Assembly: GCF_020740795.1 (NCBI RefSeq)
Contig: NC_067294.1
Location: 5,270,001 to 5,334,000, forward strand
Source: Apus apus
Taxonomy: Eukaryota > Chordata > Aves > Apodiformes > Apodidae
Direction: 5' to 3'
Length of the DNA: 64,000 nt
Below, in pieces: positions 25,161 through 37,200 of this stretch (the stretch's first letter is position 1; each line of letters opens with the position of its first letter). The notes under the pieces are model-generated. The model was given only the letters and a program-made list of their open reading frames with translations. It had not been told where the DNA came from and did no database searches. Position numbers and translations under genes: made by a program.

Positions 25161-27667
25161 GAAGCACACATTGGGCACAGAGTGCAGCTGAAACAGCGTC
25201 AAATAAAGCTCCCAGGTTAAAAACCCTCTGCAATGGTAAGACAGGATGTGACAGAGTATAACACGTGTAGATCTGCCTTTCACAGTGATGCTTTATTTGG
25301 GGATGAGTCCTGCAGAATGACTGCTGGACACCAAGAGGGTTCCAGAGCCAGACCTCTCACTGAAAAAGCTGGGAGCTGTACATTAAGGCTTCTCTCATTG
25401 TAAACACCAGAGAGAATTGTGTGGGTAAAAAACTGCAGAATTCATCATGACATAGCAAAAGGGAAATTATGTTTTCTCATGCCAGGAGAGACCCACTTGG
25501 CTAATTCCTAAGAGAGCAAAGCTGGCATGGCTGTGAGCTGCTGAGACTGCCAGCTTTGTTTCCGTCCTCTCCCTTCAGTTGAACAATTTTCCCTTCAGAC
25601 CAGGGAAAAAGAAAATTGGGTTACAACAAAGTGATTGTTAAACGTCCCTGTTATAGAAAATAAGATCAGATTAAAGCAGTTTACAGAAATTACATTGTAT
25701 GCCTCATATCCTTGATAGGCTTTCTAAGAAGCAATAAACTGGTTCTGCTTTTCTGCCTCTCTATAACGGGCAAAGGCACCCGGAGAGGCTGTGACAATGT
25801 CCCAGCTTATTATTTCTCCAAATATCAAACACAGACACCATGATTTTTCAGGCACCAGCTGTAAAATTAATTTTTTCATGTCAGAATTGATCCCTTTTCA
25901 TTCCAGCGACTGTTCAGAAATACGAGGAACATGATGTTTCGTTTTCTCCTATTTAGCTGTCAAAGAAATGAAGGACTTCCCTGTGTCAGCTCAAAAAGGG
26001 ATGAGGTCTCACAGTGCTTAATAACATTGGATTTCCCTCTGCTTCTATCTGATTTCAGCCTGCTTGCAAAAGAAAATCTAAAGCAAAACAACCAAGCAAA
26101 AAAGATCCAGGGTAACCTGCATTAAAAAGTGTCAAATATGTATAAGGAAACCTGGGACAGGAGGAGCTGTAAAGGTGGCCACACAGCATTCCTAGTCCCC
26201 AGATCATCATTAGATGCAAAATACTTCTAATATCATCCAGTGTAGTCTAAGCATAATAGAGACTAGTAGAAACATGAATGAATAAACAAACACAGATGTT
26301 TCTCCCCACCTCCCTCCTCCCCCATAAACATAATTTTTCAAGCTGTCTTTACCTCCTTGAAGGTTTTCCTTTCCTTGCCCCTGTTTGTCACCATCAGAAC
26401 TTGCCATATTTTCCATCTTCACTTGGTGTTTGCAAGGAGCAGACACAAGTCCCCTCTTCCCAGCACCAGAAGCCTTTTGATGATGGGACTGTCACTGGTG
26501 TACAGCCTCAGAATCTTGCAGGCCACGGTGGCCGCCAGCATCCCTGTGAAGGGGATGCCCCAGCAGGCTCTGGCTGGCAGATGTGGTTCCCCTCGCCACC
26601 CTGGTCTCCACTACCTTCCTGCCGTTTGCATCTGATCTAACGACTGCGGGACCGCACGGTGATCGGATCACGCTGCTGATGGAACAGAAACCTCTCTGGT
26701 CTGCAGGCAAAGGGACCTGGTTGCTGGCAGCCCGGCAAGCCCAGCTTGCTGCACAGCCGCTGCATCCCTGGGCTCCACGGGAGGGGAGAGGCAGGAGGGG
26801 CAGCTGGGGTGGGGAGATGAGGACAAGGCGTCAGCGCTGTCATCATCTGCCTGCGATGACGCTGGAACGAGCGCATTGCAAAACCTCACCCTCCGGGTCT
26901 GACACGGCTGAATTTCCTCCTGAGAAAAGACAAGCTCTGTGGTCCCGAGCTCACCTTGGGATGGATTTGCTGGGCGGGAGCTGGTGGAATGCTGGCCCTC
27001 GCTCCCACTCCCCAGCATGTGGTCTGCTCTCCAGGTGACACCGTGGGGACATGGTCCTGCATTGCAGGGCGACTGGACCTGGCACGGTCCAAACGACTCG
27101 TACATCCCACTGAGTCACCACTACAGGCATTTATCTGTGCCCGTGGTTGTTTCTGCAACCTCTTCCTGCAGCCATCAATCCTTTCTGCCCCCTAATTACC
27201 ACTGCAAGACTGCAATGTGAGCTGGATTGCAATACCAGTCAGGATTAAAAATAATCTTGGGAAGAAAAATAAGCAACACCGAAGCCTTTAAGCAGCCACA
27301 GAATCCGTAGTACCTCTTATTCCCCAAGAGCAGTGGGGCAAGGAAAAGCCAGCAGCACTGAGCCCAGCAACACTCCAGGCAATAACATCCCCACAGAAAA
27401 GTATTGCATGAGAGCACAATGGGCTGAGAGCTTTCTGTTAGAGGAAGAGTGAACATGTTGCAGTTGAGCAACTTACCTTTCAGTTGTGGAGCATGGAAGC
27501 ACCTTGTCCTTCCAAACGGATTGTAAAAATATGGAAGTGCTTTTTAATCTCTTTGGTGCTTGTGCTTCCTTTCCTTTTCAACTCTTTTGCAGCCACTGAG
27601 CACACCCAAACCCGTGACTGTGGAACTGCTGGTGAGAACAGTTAGTGCCTTTCTAAAAGCTAGATGG

Positions 27668-27700
27668 AAAAAAAAAAAAAAAGAAGAAGAAGAAGAAGAG
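27668..27700. repeat. Poly-A followed by (GAA)n
   Basis: About 15 A followed by six or so GAA units. It resembles the tail of a retroposed copy, but no source body is recognisable on the left. Confidence 0.7.
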
Positions 27701-30008
27701 AGGCTTTTTGGTTCAAAAGAATTAAAAGCTGCACAGAACAAAAAAATGTTCAAGAAAATGAAAGAACTCAGCCCCCATCATCTCAGTCTGTTCAACTAAC
27801 AGCTGGGACAGTGGGGCTCGTGACAAAACCTTCCTGACCTCCCATGCCTTCAGAGCCTTGTTAAATCAGACATAATCATGTGAGATTTTCCAGGAATTCT
27901 TGTTTTACAACTGGAAGGGGAAGAGCAAGCTAAAAAGTCGAATTCACCATTTCAATCCTTACAAAGACCACATGTGGTTGTTCCTAGCAAGCGAGGACAG
28001 CTGCAGGCCATTCTGCTCTGAGGTTCCCACCAGAGCTCCCAGCAGGACACAGGCTGGCTCAGATCTCCTGGCAGTTTTGAAATGTGTCCTGGGTTCTGCA
28101 TTTTGCTATAAACATAAAAACTCTGCATGACAAAATTACCATGTCTTCCTAAAACGTGCATCTATACAGAGACTCCTCTTTTCAGACAGTAAAATAGCAG
28201 GTAGTTGGTTTTGCCAGCAGCATCCAAGCTGGCATCATGTGAAACAACTGCTGGAGTACAAACTCAATAAATACTGGAGATGTGTCAGCTCAATATTCCT
28301 GAGATTTCTATCTCTGAAGTGAATGTTCTCAAATTATTAATTACAGCAAAATGTCTGAGAGCCAAACTAATCTCTGGGCTGCCTTAACTCTCTGCTTGAA
28401 TCCCAGCTCCATAAAGGTGAGAGGCTTCACTTTAAAGATAAATTGAGGAAAACATTCAAAGCCATTTTATAAAAGCAAGATGGAAAGTTGAGTCTTTGAG
28501 GAAATTACAGAAATGAATATATATACTATTTAGTCAAGGATAATATGGAGGGTTTGTTTTTTTTAAGCTTTCTTCTAAAGGATTTTGGTGTGTTTCATCT
28601 GTATTGCATATTAAATCTGACTAGAGAGCACATGAGTATAAAATAATTGCCAACATTCCTCCTAACTCATCTCTTTAATTGATAGGTGCAGATGAATGTA
28701 TCACGAATAACACCCCTTCTTTTACAGCCAACATCTGGTAAAAATATTCAAACAGGCAGATTAAATCCATCTTTCCTTCTGCTGCTGTCACGAGGAAACT
28801 CCTTTCCACGTGTTCAGCCAGTTTTCCTGTGATCTTTTCAGGAGAGGGTCAGAAATAGCAAATAGAAAAGAACAATGCCAGAAAGGCAACTGCACTTCTG
28901 CCCAGCTCAAGGAAGCATGAATTTTTGTGGCAATGAGTGCATATGGCAGGGAGGGGGAGGATTTCCCCTTGCTGAGGGACAAATAAGCCTTTCAAACGTC
29001 TTTGGCAGCTCTTATGTTAACACACACGTAGTATTATCCTATAATGATGTGGGGGGGAAAATTGCAAGGCTACAGGACACATTGAAATACATCAAAGGCT
29101 GAGGAGTGGCCATGGAGTGCAGCTTCCCTTTTCCTAAATTATAGGAGTGACTGAATAGAGATATTTAGCTCCTCTATCTTGTTTGGAGCTGAAAGCTGAA
29201 TGCTGGCCAGCCCTGCCTGCTGATGAGATGGAGCTGGGCAGGGCACTGGAGAAGGCCTGAGGGAGGGACACATTTTCTAGGGGGGAGATTGGCATTCCTG
29301 ATAGGAATCTCCTGTAAAGGAGAGAGTCTTGGCTTGCCAGGTGTGGGGAAGAGTTGGGGGAATTTGCCTGAACTGGGAAGGTGTGGCTGTGCAGGGTGGT
29401 GTGTGCAGGGATGGGGCAGTCAGGAGGGCAGTGATCTCTGCTGTTATGGTGACTTTTCACACCAAGTCCTCTGCCACTCCTGGCTTGCAAAGCTGGGCTA
29501 GAGCAATGCCAGAGGTGACACAGGGACCAGGTGCCCATCCTGGCATCAGTCTTCCCTCCAGCACCTTCTGAGCAACTTCAGCCTCTCCAGCTGTGGGGGT
29601 GCTGGCCCACAGAGGTAGGCAGGGAGGGGCTGTGGGCTGTGGGAAACCAGGACAGACAGACAGATGGGGGCTCCAAGTTAGAAAACCTTGCTCTTACCAG
29701 AGGCCTTGAAGAAGCAGCTGATGAGCCCATCAAGAGCAGGGAGCTTTTGCAAGAGGCAAGAAACTGCTTCTCAACAGTCACAGAGTAGTGAACAATCCTA
29801 CACTGGGACAAAGGAATTCCTTTAAGTCCAGATGGGTTTTTTTTAGGGTGTGAAATTGTTGCATTATGCAATTGTGTAAAAGAATAGAATGAGCAGAACA
29901 GTGCTAAATACCAAACTTGCCTACACACCCTTCCTTTTAACCACTAGGAAGCTGAAAAGGCAATTCAGTGATGTCTGCAGACTATCTGGCTCCCAAAACC
30001 TGGAATTG

Positions 30009-30026
30009 GGATGGATGGATGGATGG
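30009..30026. repeat. (GGAT)n microsatellite
   Basis: Four tandem GGAT units plus a partial unit. Confidence 0.8.
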
Positions 30027-31925
30027 TGTCTATAATGCTCGGAAAGGAGAAGATTGATCAAGTGACGCTGGGCAGCTATTGGGCTTCTGGTTAGAGCTGT
30101 AATACCTGTACCCTGGAGCTCTGCTGGGGAAAAAGGCAGAACCTCCCATAATTTGAGGATGTCTTGTAGCCCTTACACAAGAAGTATTTCACTGCTTCCA
30201 GTTTCCTGACATAATTCCACTTCCCTCTTACAGAGAGGTGCATTCAATGTTTGTTTTAAGGAAAACTTGCTTTCTTAGTGATACAATTTCTCACAAGCCA
30301 TCAGGCTTTCAACATGCTGTCTGCAAAACATGTGGACTTGCTATTTTTGATTTGATGGAGAGTACTGGGGTGTGGATCCTGCTGCCAGCTGCATCACACT
30401 TAGGGAAACCCATTTTCAACTATACATCTAACTGCTCCACATTGCACAGGACTGGGATGCTGCCTAGTAACTTTGCATGGAAACCACTTCCATTAAGAAC
30501 TTTCTCAATGCCCAAGTCAGAGCTTAGTGCCTCCCAGCTGTGCAGGTTTCTCTCTGCAGGACATCACCCATCCCCTGCCTATGCACCAGCAGAGTGGCTT
30601 TGATCCAGGGTCTGGGGTGGTAAAAAGCAGAGCTGAACACTGCACACAGGAGCGTGGTCTTTGCTGCTTGAAAGCCCTGACCCAAGTGCTGGCCATTACA
30701 GTTCAGTATCACCTGCAGAGACCCTGAACTGATGCTGTGCCCTGGACAGTTCAGTCCTGACATGTAACAGCCTGTGCACTTTACTCACGGCCTTGGTCTT
30801 CTCATCCCAAACACCCTTCTTCAATTTTTGGCCGTTGCTGCAGCTTTGCAAATCCCACGAAACAATTTGTTCTGCCCTTTGAGTGGACAAAAGAGTTCTG
30901 GTATCTGTATGACAACTGAGCTTTTGGCAGCAGGAGAAAGAAAGAAAAGCAGATTATACAAGAAAGAGATTTAAAGGAGCTCAACCTCAAATTCCTGCAT
31001 TTTCCCAAGAAGAGCACTGGTGGCTCACAATCTATTTAAAAGATCTTTCACTAAGCCACGTGCCACAGAAAGAGAATTAGCAATAACCCAATGACTGCTC
31101 ATCATTTGTTGATATAATCCAATGCTATAAGGATGCCCCCTGGGCCAAGGCAGCCAAATAGGATTTCCATTCATTGACATCACCAAATTGCTTGCTGTTT
31201 ATAACTGCCCATCTGCCTGACTTTCTAGGGCAGGCAAGACTAGAAGTGATAGTTCTGAAGCAACAAGAGAGCTTCTGGAACTGGCTACAGCTGACCAAGC
31301 AATTAAAATCCCTTCTAAACTGGTTACCTGTACTGGTGAAGACGGGCAAGAGAACAGGGACTTCAGCTTGAACTTCCATCAGGAAAAGAACATCTGGAGG
31401 AGAACATCTTTTCCTATACAGAAATGCCAACAGACTGTGCTGCAAGGAAAAATCTTGCATTTTGTCTGATAAATAGCAGGATGGATGTTAAGCAGACAGT
31501 AAGGTCCTTACAGAGCTATCCTTAATTCAAGTTTTTGTGGGAGGTTTTATTAGGACACTACTAGTTTCCATCATTTTTAACCTCTGTCAGAGAAGGATGT
31601 TGCTATTCAGAAATACACAATCCAGTCTGTTGGTACAGGACTTATCAGGGACCAGTGTTTAGGTGATTGTTAAAGCAAACAGAAAAATCTCCACCCATAA
31701 TTTCCAGAGGTTCAATATTTACAATAGATTAACATGGGCAGCTGTTATCTGCAGAACACTTTTTTTTAAACTCCAGTGAAAATGAGTTAAAATCCCTCCC
31801 CAAGTCCTCTAATGATCAACCCTTCCAGTATTTAACATTTCTTATACCAGTGATCGTCTTAACCCTAAATACAGGGTTTCTTACACAGATATATGCAGAT
31901 TTTTATTTTGTATATTTTTATAGAG

Positions 31926-31951
31926 AGAGATACACACATTTGTGTATCTCT
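31926..31951. repeat. Perfect inverted repeat, 11-bp stem
   Basis: AGAGATACACA and its exact reverse complement TGTGTATCTCT are separated by the four bases CATT. It lies in AT-rich intergenic sequence; no terminator or element context is evident. Confidence 0.75.
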
Positions 31952-34162
31952 ATATATGGAAAATCTATGAAAATCAGTAAAGCAGACCCTGGTTTAGTTA
32001 TCAGTTAAAAATAGTAAACAATGAGAAACAGGTTTCATATTAAATTTAATTTTATGATTTTTCTGAGTTTGCATCAAATCTACATCTGGGATTACAGAAA
32101 GCTTGCAGCTCAGTCCACTTCTGTCTTGGATAGGGGTTGCCCAATGGGAACAAAAGGAAAGAACCTTGTCACTGAGTTGATGGTCAGATTAAAAATGTAC
32201 CTGTTCAGAGGACAAAGTTTTAGATTAAAACATCCCCAAATAACAAAGGAAGCCAATGATGTGCTTTTATAAAGCAAGGCAGTGACTGATTCTAGTGTCA
32301 CATACAGACACTTGCAAAAAAGAGAGTCTAATGAGGGAAATGTTTAGAAATCTGAAATGAAATCCCAAAACAATGAGCTTGTCTGATACACACCAGCCAG
32401 TTACACTCCAGTTTCTAAGAAGGCAAATGAGGGGGCAGCTCAGCTGCAAGTCTGCTCACTTCAGCTGGGTTAAATAATTCCAGCTCTTCCCTAGCCTGGT
32501 TTCTTCATGGAAAACTAAAGCACCATGTTTTTGACTCTGGAATTTGTGTTTGAGAACAACAACATTCCCTGAGGCACAGCTGGTATTTTTATTAGTCTTA
32601 ATCAGACCCATCTCTTCATTCCTCCTCACTCTTTTGAGTTTCCTGTTGAGCTTGGTAGCAGCTTGCCTTTATAATTTGATCTATTTCTTTCAGTTGTAAC
32701 ACTCACTTCATGATTAATTCAAGTCTTGAGTGATAAGATCTAACTCTAAGCTGTTTGACTTGAAAATGAGAGCAAAGGTTGTCATGTTTCACTTGTGTAA
32801 CCTTAGCTATTCCTTTCACTCTTGCACCAAGGAGACATTTTCTGTGACTACCTCCAGACTACCTTCATTTTCCTATCAGCCCACGTATCAAAGGAGGCCT
32901 CTCATCCCTAGCTTCTGTTTGATTTTTTAATAGCCAGCCAGTTCTGAAATAAACCCCCACCTCCACACTCTCTTGGGTTTCTACATGAGAAAGCTTCTGC
33001 ATCTTCTGCCTGCAGAGAACACTGCACTGCTTGCTGCACAGCCACAATGGGGCCTTTCGATCTGTGACTCACCATTTTCACTGGAAACATTATTAGAACA
33101 GTCGTGTTTAGGTTTTTTTAACAATTTCCAGCTTTGCAAGAGGCTTCTCTTAAAACTGGGGCCAATTGAACCTCAGGACATTAGCGAGAACATCACATCC
33201 TTAGGGCCATGCTAATCACAGAAAGAAAAGCCAATGGATTCCAGACTCTCGCTTACTTACACTGCTTTGGTTCCCATGCTCTTGCCCAGATCTGCCTTAA
33301 AAAAAGGTTATTTGATTTCTGAAATAACACTGAGCATCTTTTTCCTTTCATTCCCCCCTAACCAAACAGCAGCAAAGCCCAAACTGGGTTTTTAGGTAAG
33401 CCTAGAGAACAGGGTCTACTATTGCCTTGGTCTGAGGATGGTCAGAAATGTTGGTGTTAATACAAGGAGGAACAGATTCACAAGATCCCTTGACTCCTTC
33501 TGTCGTGCACAAGCAGCTCCACAGCAGAGCCCTCGAGATGATGCCAGGGAGGGTGGCAGAGCTCTCATGGGCCCTTGGACAGCCTTGGCTTCCCATCCAA
33601 AGGGTTTTCAGGTGTCTAAAAGACAATGGGGACACCAGAAACTGTGCCTTGGGTTTACCCTACACTTCAGGGAACTTCTAGGAGCAGCCGGCTCAGGTAC
33701 AATATAAACATAGATACTCTCATGACATTCAGTACCTCCCCATAGTGCTCAACTTATGTCCTTTACCAGATGTTTGGAGGCAAGAACGCAGACTGACAAG
33801 AACTATCAAAACAAGGAAGTTTTCCTCTGTAAACATTTAGATGAGGGAGGGAATGCACACAGCACAGGAACATGATCTTAGCTTTGTCAGCGTAGCAACA
33901 CAAGGCAATGGAGCCCATTTCCACAGGGAACTCTGGCAGATCCCCAGGTTGGAGCTGCCAAGGTCGCTCTCACTGCACACAACTCCACACAGTGGGCTGC
34001 AGGAGGCCTGGCCATGGTCCTCCTTTTCATCCTGCTGCTGCATCTGTGCCAACTTCACTGCCATCCCTGGTCACAGCACAGCTTGGCAGCCCTTTGCTCC
34101 AGCAGTGACAAAGTCCTTCAGAGGCCAGACAGGCACGGGACCACCTCCAGACCCAGCAGCTA

Positions 34163-34255
34163 ATCATAGAATCCTAGAATCCTAGAATCCTAGGGGTTGG
34201 AAGGGACCTCGAAAGATCATCTAGTCCAACCCCCCTGCCAAGGAGATCCCTAGGA
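34163..34255 (-). mobile_element. Short CR1 3'-end fragment with terminal octamer repeats
   Basis: Three or four copies of an AATCCTAG-type octamer precede GGTTGGAAGGGACC and the ATCATCTAGTCC segment. This is the reverse complement of a CR1 tail, so the element is in minus orientation. Only about 90 bp remain. Confidence 0.88.
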
Positions 34256-37200
34256 GATGACTATCACAATTACAAGCAGCAGCAAATCCTATAAACCCTT
34301 CACTCCTGGTTGCTTTGCTCCCAGCAACCAGGGACGGAAATCCATTCACCATTCCCAACCAGCTCAGACTGGGCAGCCAGAGCAAGAGCCTCGGAGTTGC
34401 CCACAGTTTTGGGGGCCGTTGGCAAAGGGACTGCCAGGAACTGAGAGCTCCTGTGAGAAAGAGAAACACTGGGGACACATCCCGTCCCTGGAGGTAGAGT
34501 CAGACCCTTACAAACACAGGGTTTGTTAATTCTCCACCTTCCTTTCTGGCACAGAATGGAGTCTTTTTTTCTGCAGAAAAGAGGATGAATTTCAGAGGGA
34601 CTCTGCAAGGAGGGGGGGTGTGGGGGGGGCAGGCAACGCCAGGAAGGATGCGAGACGGGGCCCCAGACCACAGCCCGGCACGAGTGTTCGGCGCCGGCTT
34701 GGGAGGAGAAGCCCGGGCTGGGAGGGAGAATTTAATGCATTTTTGCCACCAGAAGGCAGTGGGGAGCTGCAGATGTGAACAGCGGGAGTCCAGCACCACC
34801 TTCCCTCAGGAAAAACAGCCGAAGGAGCCTCTCCCTCCGCTGTGCCTGGTTATAAGCCCCTTCGCTGTCCTTAGGAAAGCACGGGGGGATTGCAGCTTAC
34901 CAAGACGGTCCTGTTGTAATTGTCCTTCGGGAATAAATGTGCATGGAGGGGTTTTTCCCGAGTACTAGCTATCTGAGGCAGGAAAATAAGAAACATCAGA
35001 ACGGGAAGCCAGGGGCTGGGATGCAGAAGCAGCCACAGGGCAGGAAATGTGCCCGTGATGCTCTAGCTGGGAGCGCTGCAGCCCCCGGGCACAGCAGGAG
35101 ATGTCCTGCCTGCAAGGGAGGGATCCCAGCCTGGGACAAACCTTCTGGCCGCTTCTTGGGGCAGAACGTCTCTAGGTGCACAGGTCACCTTCCCAGCAGG
35201 CACGGGGAGGTCAGGGAACATCCCAAGCAGTGGAAGGAAACACAGGCACCATGTGTGGGGCAGGGATTTGAATCCAGGCAGCACGGCAGCCGGGAGGGAG
35301 CACCACTGGGCAGGCCAAGGGGATGTGCAAGGACTGGAGCTGCTGGTGCCTGCAGCTTCTGCAGGGACTTGGGTGGGTTTGTGAGCTTAGAAGCTGGTGT
35401 CAGGAAGGAGCTCTTGTGTAATTTCCATTTATTGGGAAATATTTTCACTGGATTAACAACAAATTCAAGTTCTAACTGAGAAATGGACATAAATCCCCAG
35501 CACACACCTTGCCCCTCCACCTGCTGAAACCTCCTTGGGAGTGACCACAGGCACAGACCACCCCTGCATGGACCACCCCCTTGGGCAGGGATTCTCCAGC
35601 ACTGTTATTGTTTTTGGAGGGGGAGCTAAATGTGCAAAGTCACTGCCGTGCAGCTCCAACCTGTGACTGAGTGGGCAGCAGGGATGCAGTGAGTGCACAT
35701 GAAACCCTTGTGGGCTTGTTGCAGCCACCGTGTCCACAGTGCAGCTGTGCTGTGAACCTCCCTGCAGGCATGTGCTCCCCTCACGTCTCACACATCTTGG
35801 TGGGGAAGGAGCAGTTGATAGGAGGAGTTTTCTCAGCCGTTTCTCAGAAGTGAGCATCTCCTGAACATTAATGACTTACAGAGCTCTTGATGGCCATCTA
35901 AGATGTTACAAAGCTGTTTTCCACCTGGGCCATCCACCCAGGATGCTCAATGGAGGTGATGCTCAATAGCAAGGATGGCTGAACAGGACATCTGTCCCAC
36001 CACAGCTGTTCTGACTGGTAGGGAAGTATTTCAGCACAAACCTGCCTTCATCAGCAATTACATTGGGCGTCAGAGATTCAGTTTCACAAGTTGTTCAAGC
36101 ACATCTACATCTGCCTTGCTCCCAGAAAGGTCAATCCTGCTAATCCAGCTGAGATCAAACCATGTGTCTTTTTGCTGCATTTGTTCTCAGCCAGGACAGG
36201 TGCCCCCACTCCATGGCACAGCCAGGTGAGTCCAAAGGAGGAAGTGACACAGGAGCAGCACGCTGCTCAATGCAAAGTGAAATGGGCTCAGTGTAAACCC
36301 ACAGGCAAGATTTAAGTGAAAACAGTACAGAAGTGTAAGAAAATAAGGCTCAAAAGCCCGTGTGCAGAGTACCAACCACATCTGGGTTTCTATCTTCCTT
36401 AAAAGAAGAGAGTGATGAAGGTATTTTGGTCAGACCTGGACAAAGATCCACCAAAATAACTGAAATACTTGTCTCCTGTGATCCAGCCTTTGCAGTGCCA
36501 GGAGCTGATGGCTGCAAGCAGGAGAATGGCACGTCCAGAGAGGTCACTGAGTTAAGTGCTGCTAATTCCCTGTTTATTGACTTCAGCAAGTCGGGATTAG
36601 GACGGGCCAGGGGTGCGAGGTGGCCTTGTGCTGTTCACATGGCATGTCAGGAATGCGGCTCCTCTACCACGGTCTCTGCCTGTTGTTTAGAGAAGAGGAG
36701 GCGGTGCGGGAGGCAGGGGGAGCCCGGTGCGGAAGCCAGCTCAGTTATCCAAGGGCTGTGTTTGGTGCCAGATCCCTGGCTTCTCCTGCAGGGCTGGGGG
36801 TGTTCGTGTCCCCTGAAGCCAAAGGGTGCGTGGGGTGCCAGTGGGGGGCTCCTGGGGAACCCGGGCCATGGGGCCTTGCTGTGCCCTGGAGCAATCGGAT
36901 GTTGGTGTGGGAGGAGAAGAAGTTTCCTGCCTTTCTTCCTTCACAGTCAGTCCAGATGTTGTCCTGCCCTTCTCTCTCCTAAATCATAAACTCATTTACC
37001 TCTTTCCTTTCTCCCTGTGATATTCCATGTTTTAGCATAATTTCAGTGGCCGTTAATTGCACCCAATCAGTCTGTCAAAACTTATAATTTTTGGAAACTT
37101 GACTATTGAGAAGTGAAAATGTTTTTTTTTTATATTCTTTCAAACAAACAAACAAACACTTCCTTGGCAAAACAACTGCTTACAAACAAACCAACCACAA

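Larger units (their letters stand above)
25161..34161. other. Intergenic interval with no recognised gene
   Basis: About 9 kb upstream of LTC4S shows only short unrecognised open frames, a poly-A/GAA tract, a GGAT microsatellite and a perfect hairpin. GC content rises at 26.5-27.1 kb without a clear island. A short signal-peptide-like frame on the minus strand near 27.4 kb ends at a stop within 25 codons. Confidence 0.4.

Noticed and set aside
26419-26541. Minus-strand 40-codon frame after a CTTCACAG acceptor, reading like a membrane segment (MLAATVACKILRLYTSD)
   Set aside because: Suggestive but too short, with no partner exon or recognised family; I could not separate it from chance.
27328-27396. 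Minus-strand signal-peptide-like frame starting MLLPGVLLGSVLLAF
   Set aside because: It stops after 23 codons and the nearest GT donor lies after the stop, so no gene model can be built.
27461-33260. Several good-looking minus-strand donors (near 27472, 30784, 33252)
   Set aside because: Isolated GTAAGT or GTGAGT matches occur by chance at this density; none has a matching acceptor, a phase-consistent partner or homology.
36360-36989. Plus-strand open frame of 209 codons in intergenic DNA
   Set aside because: No domain, no homology recalled, and embedded in otherwise featureless sequence.
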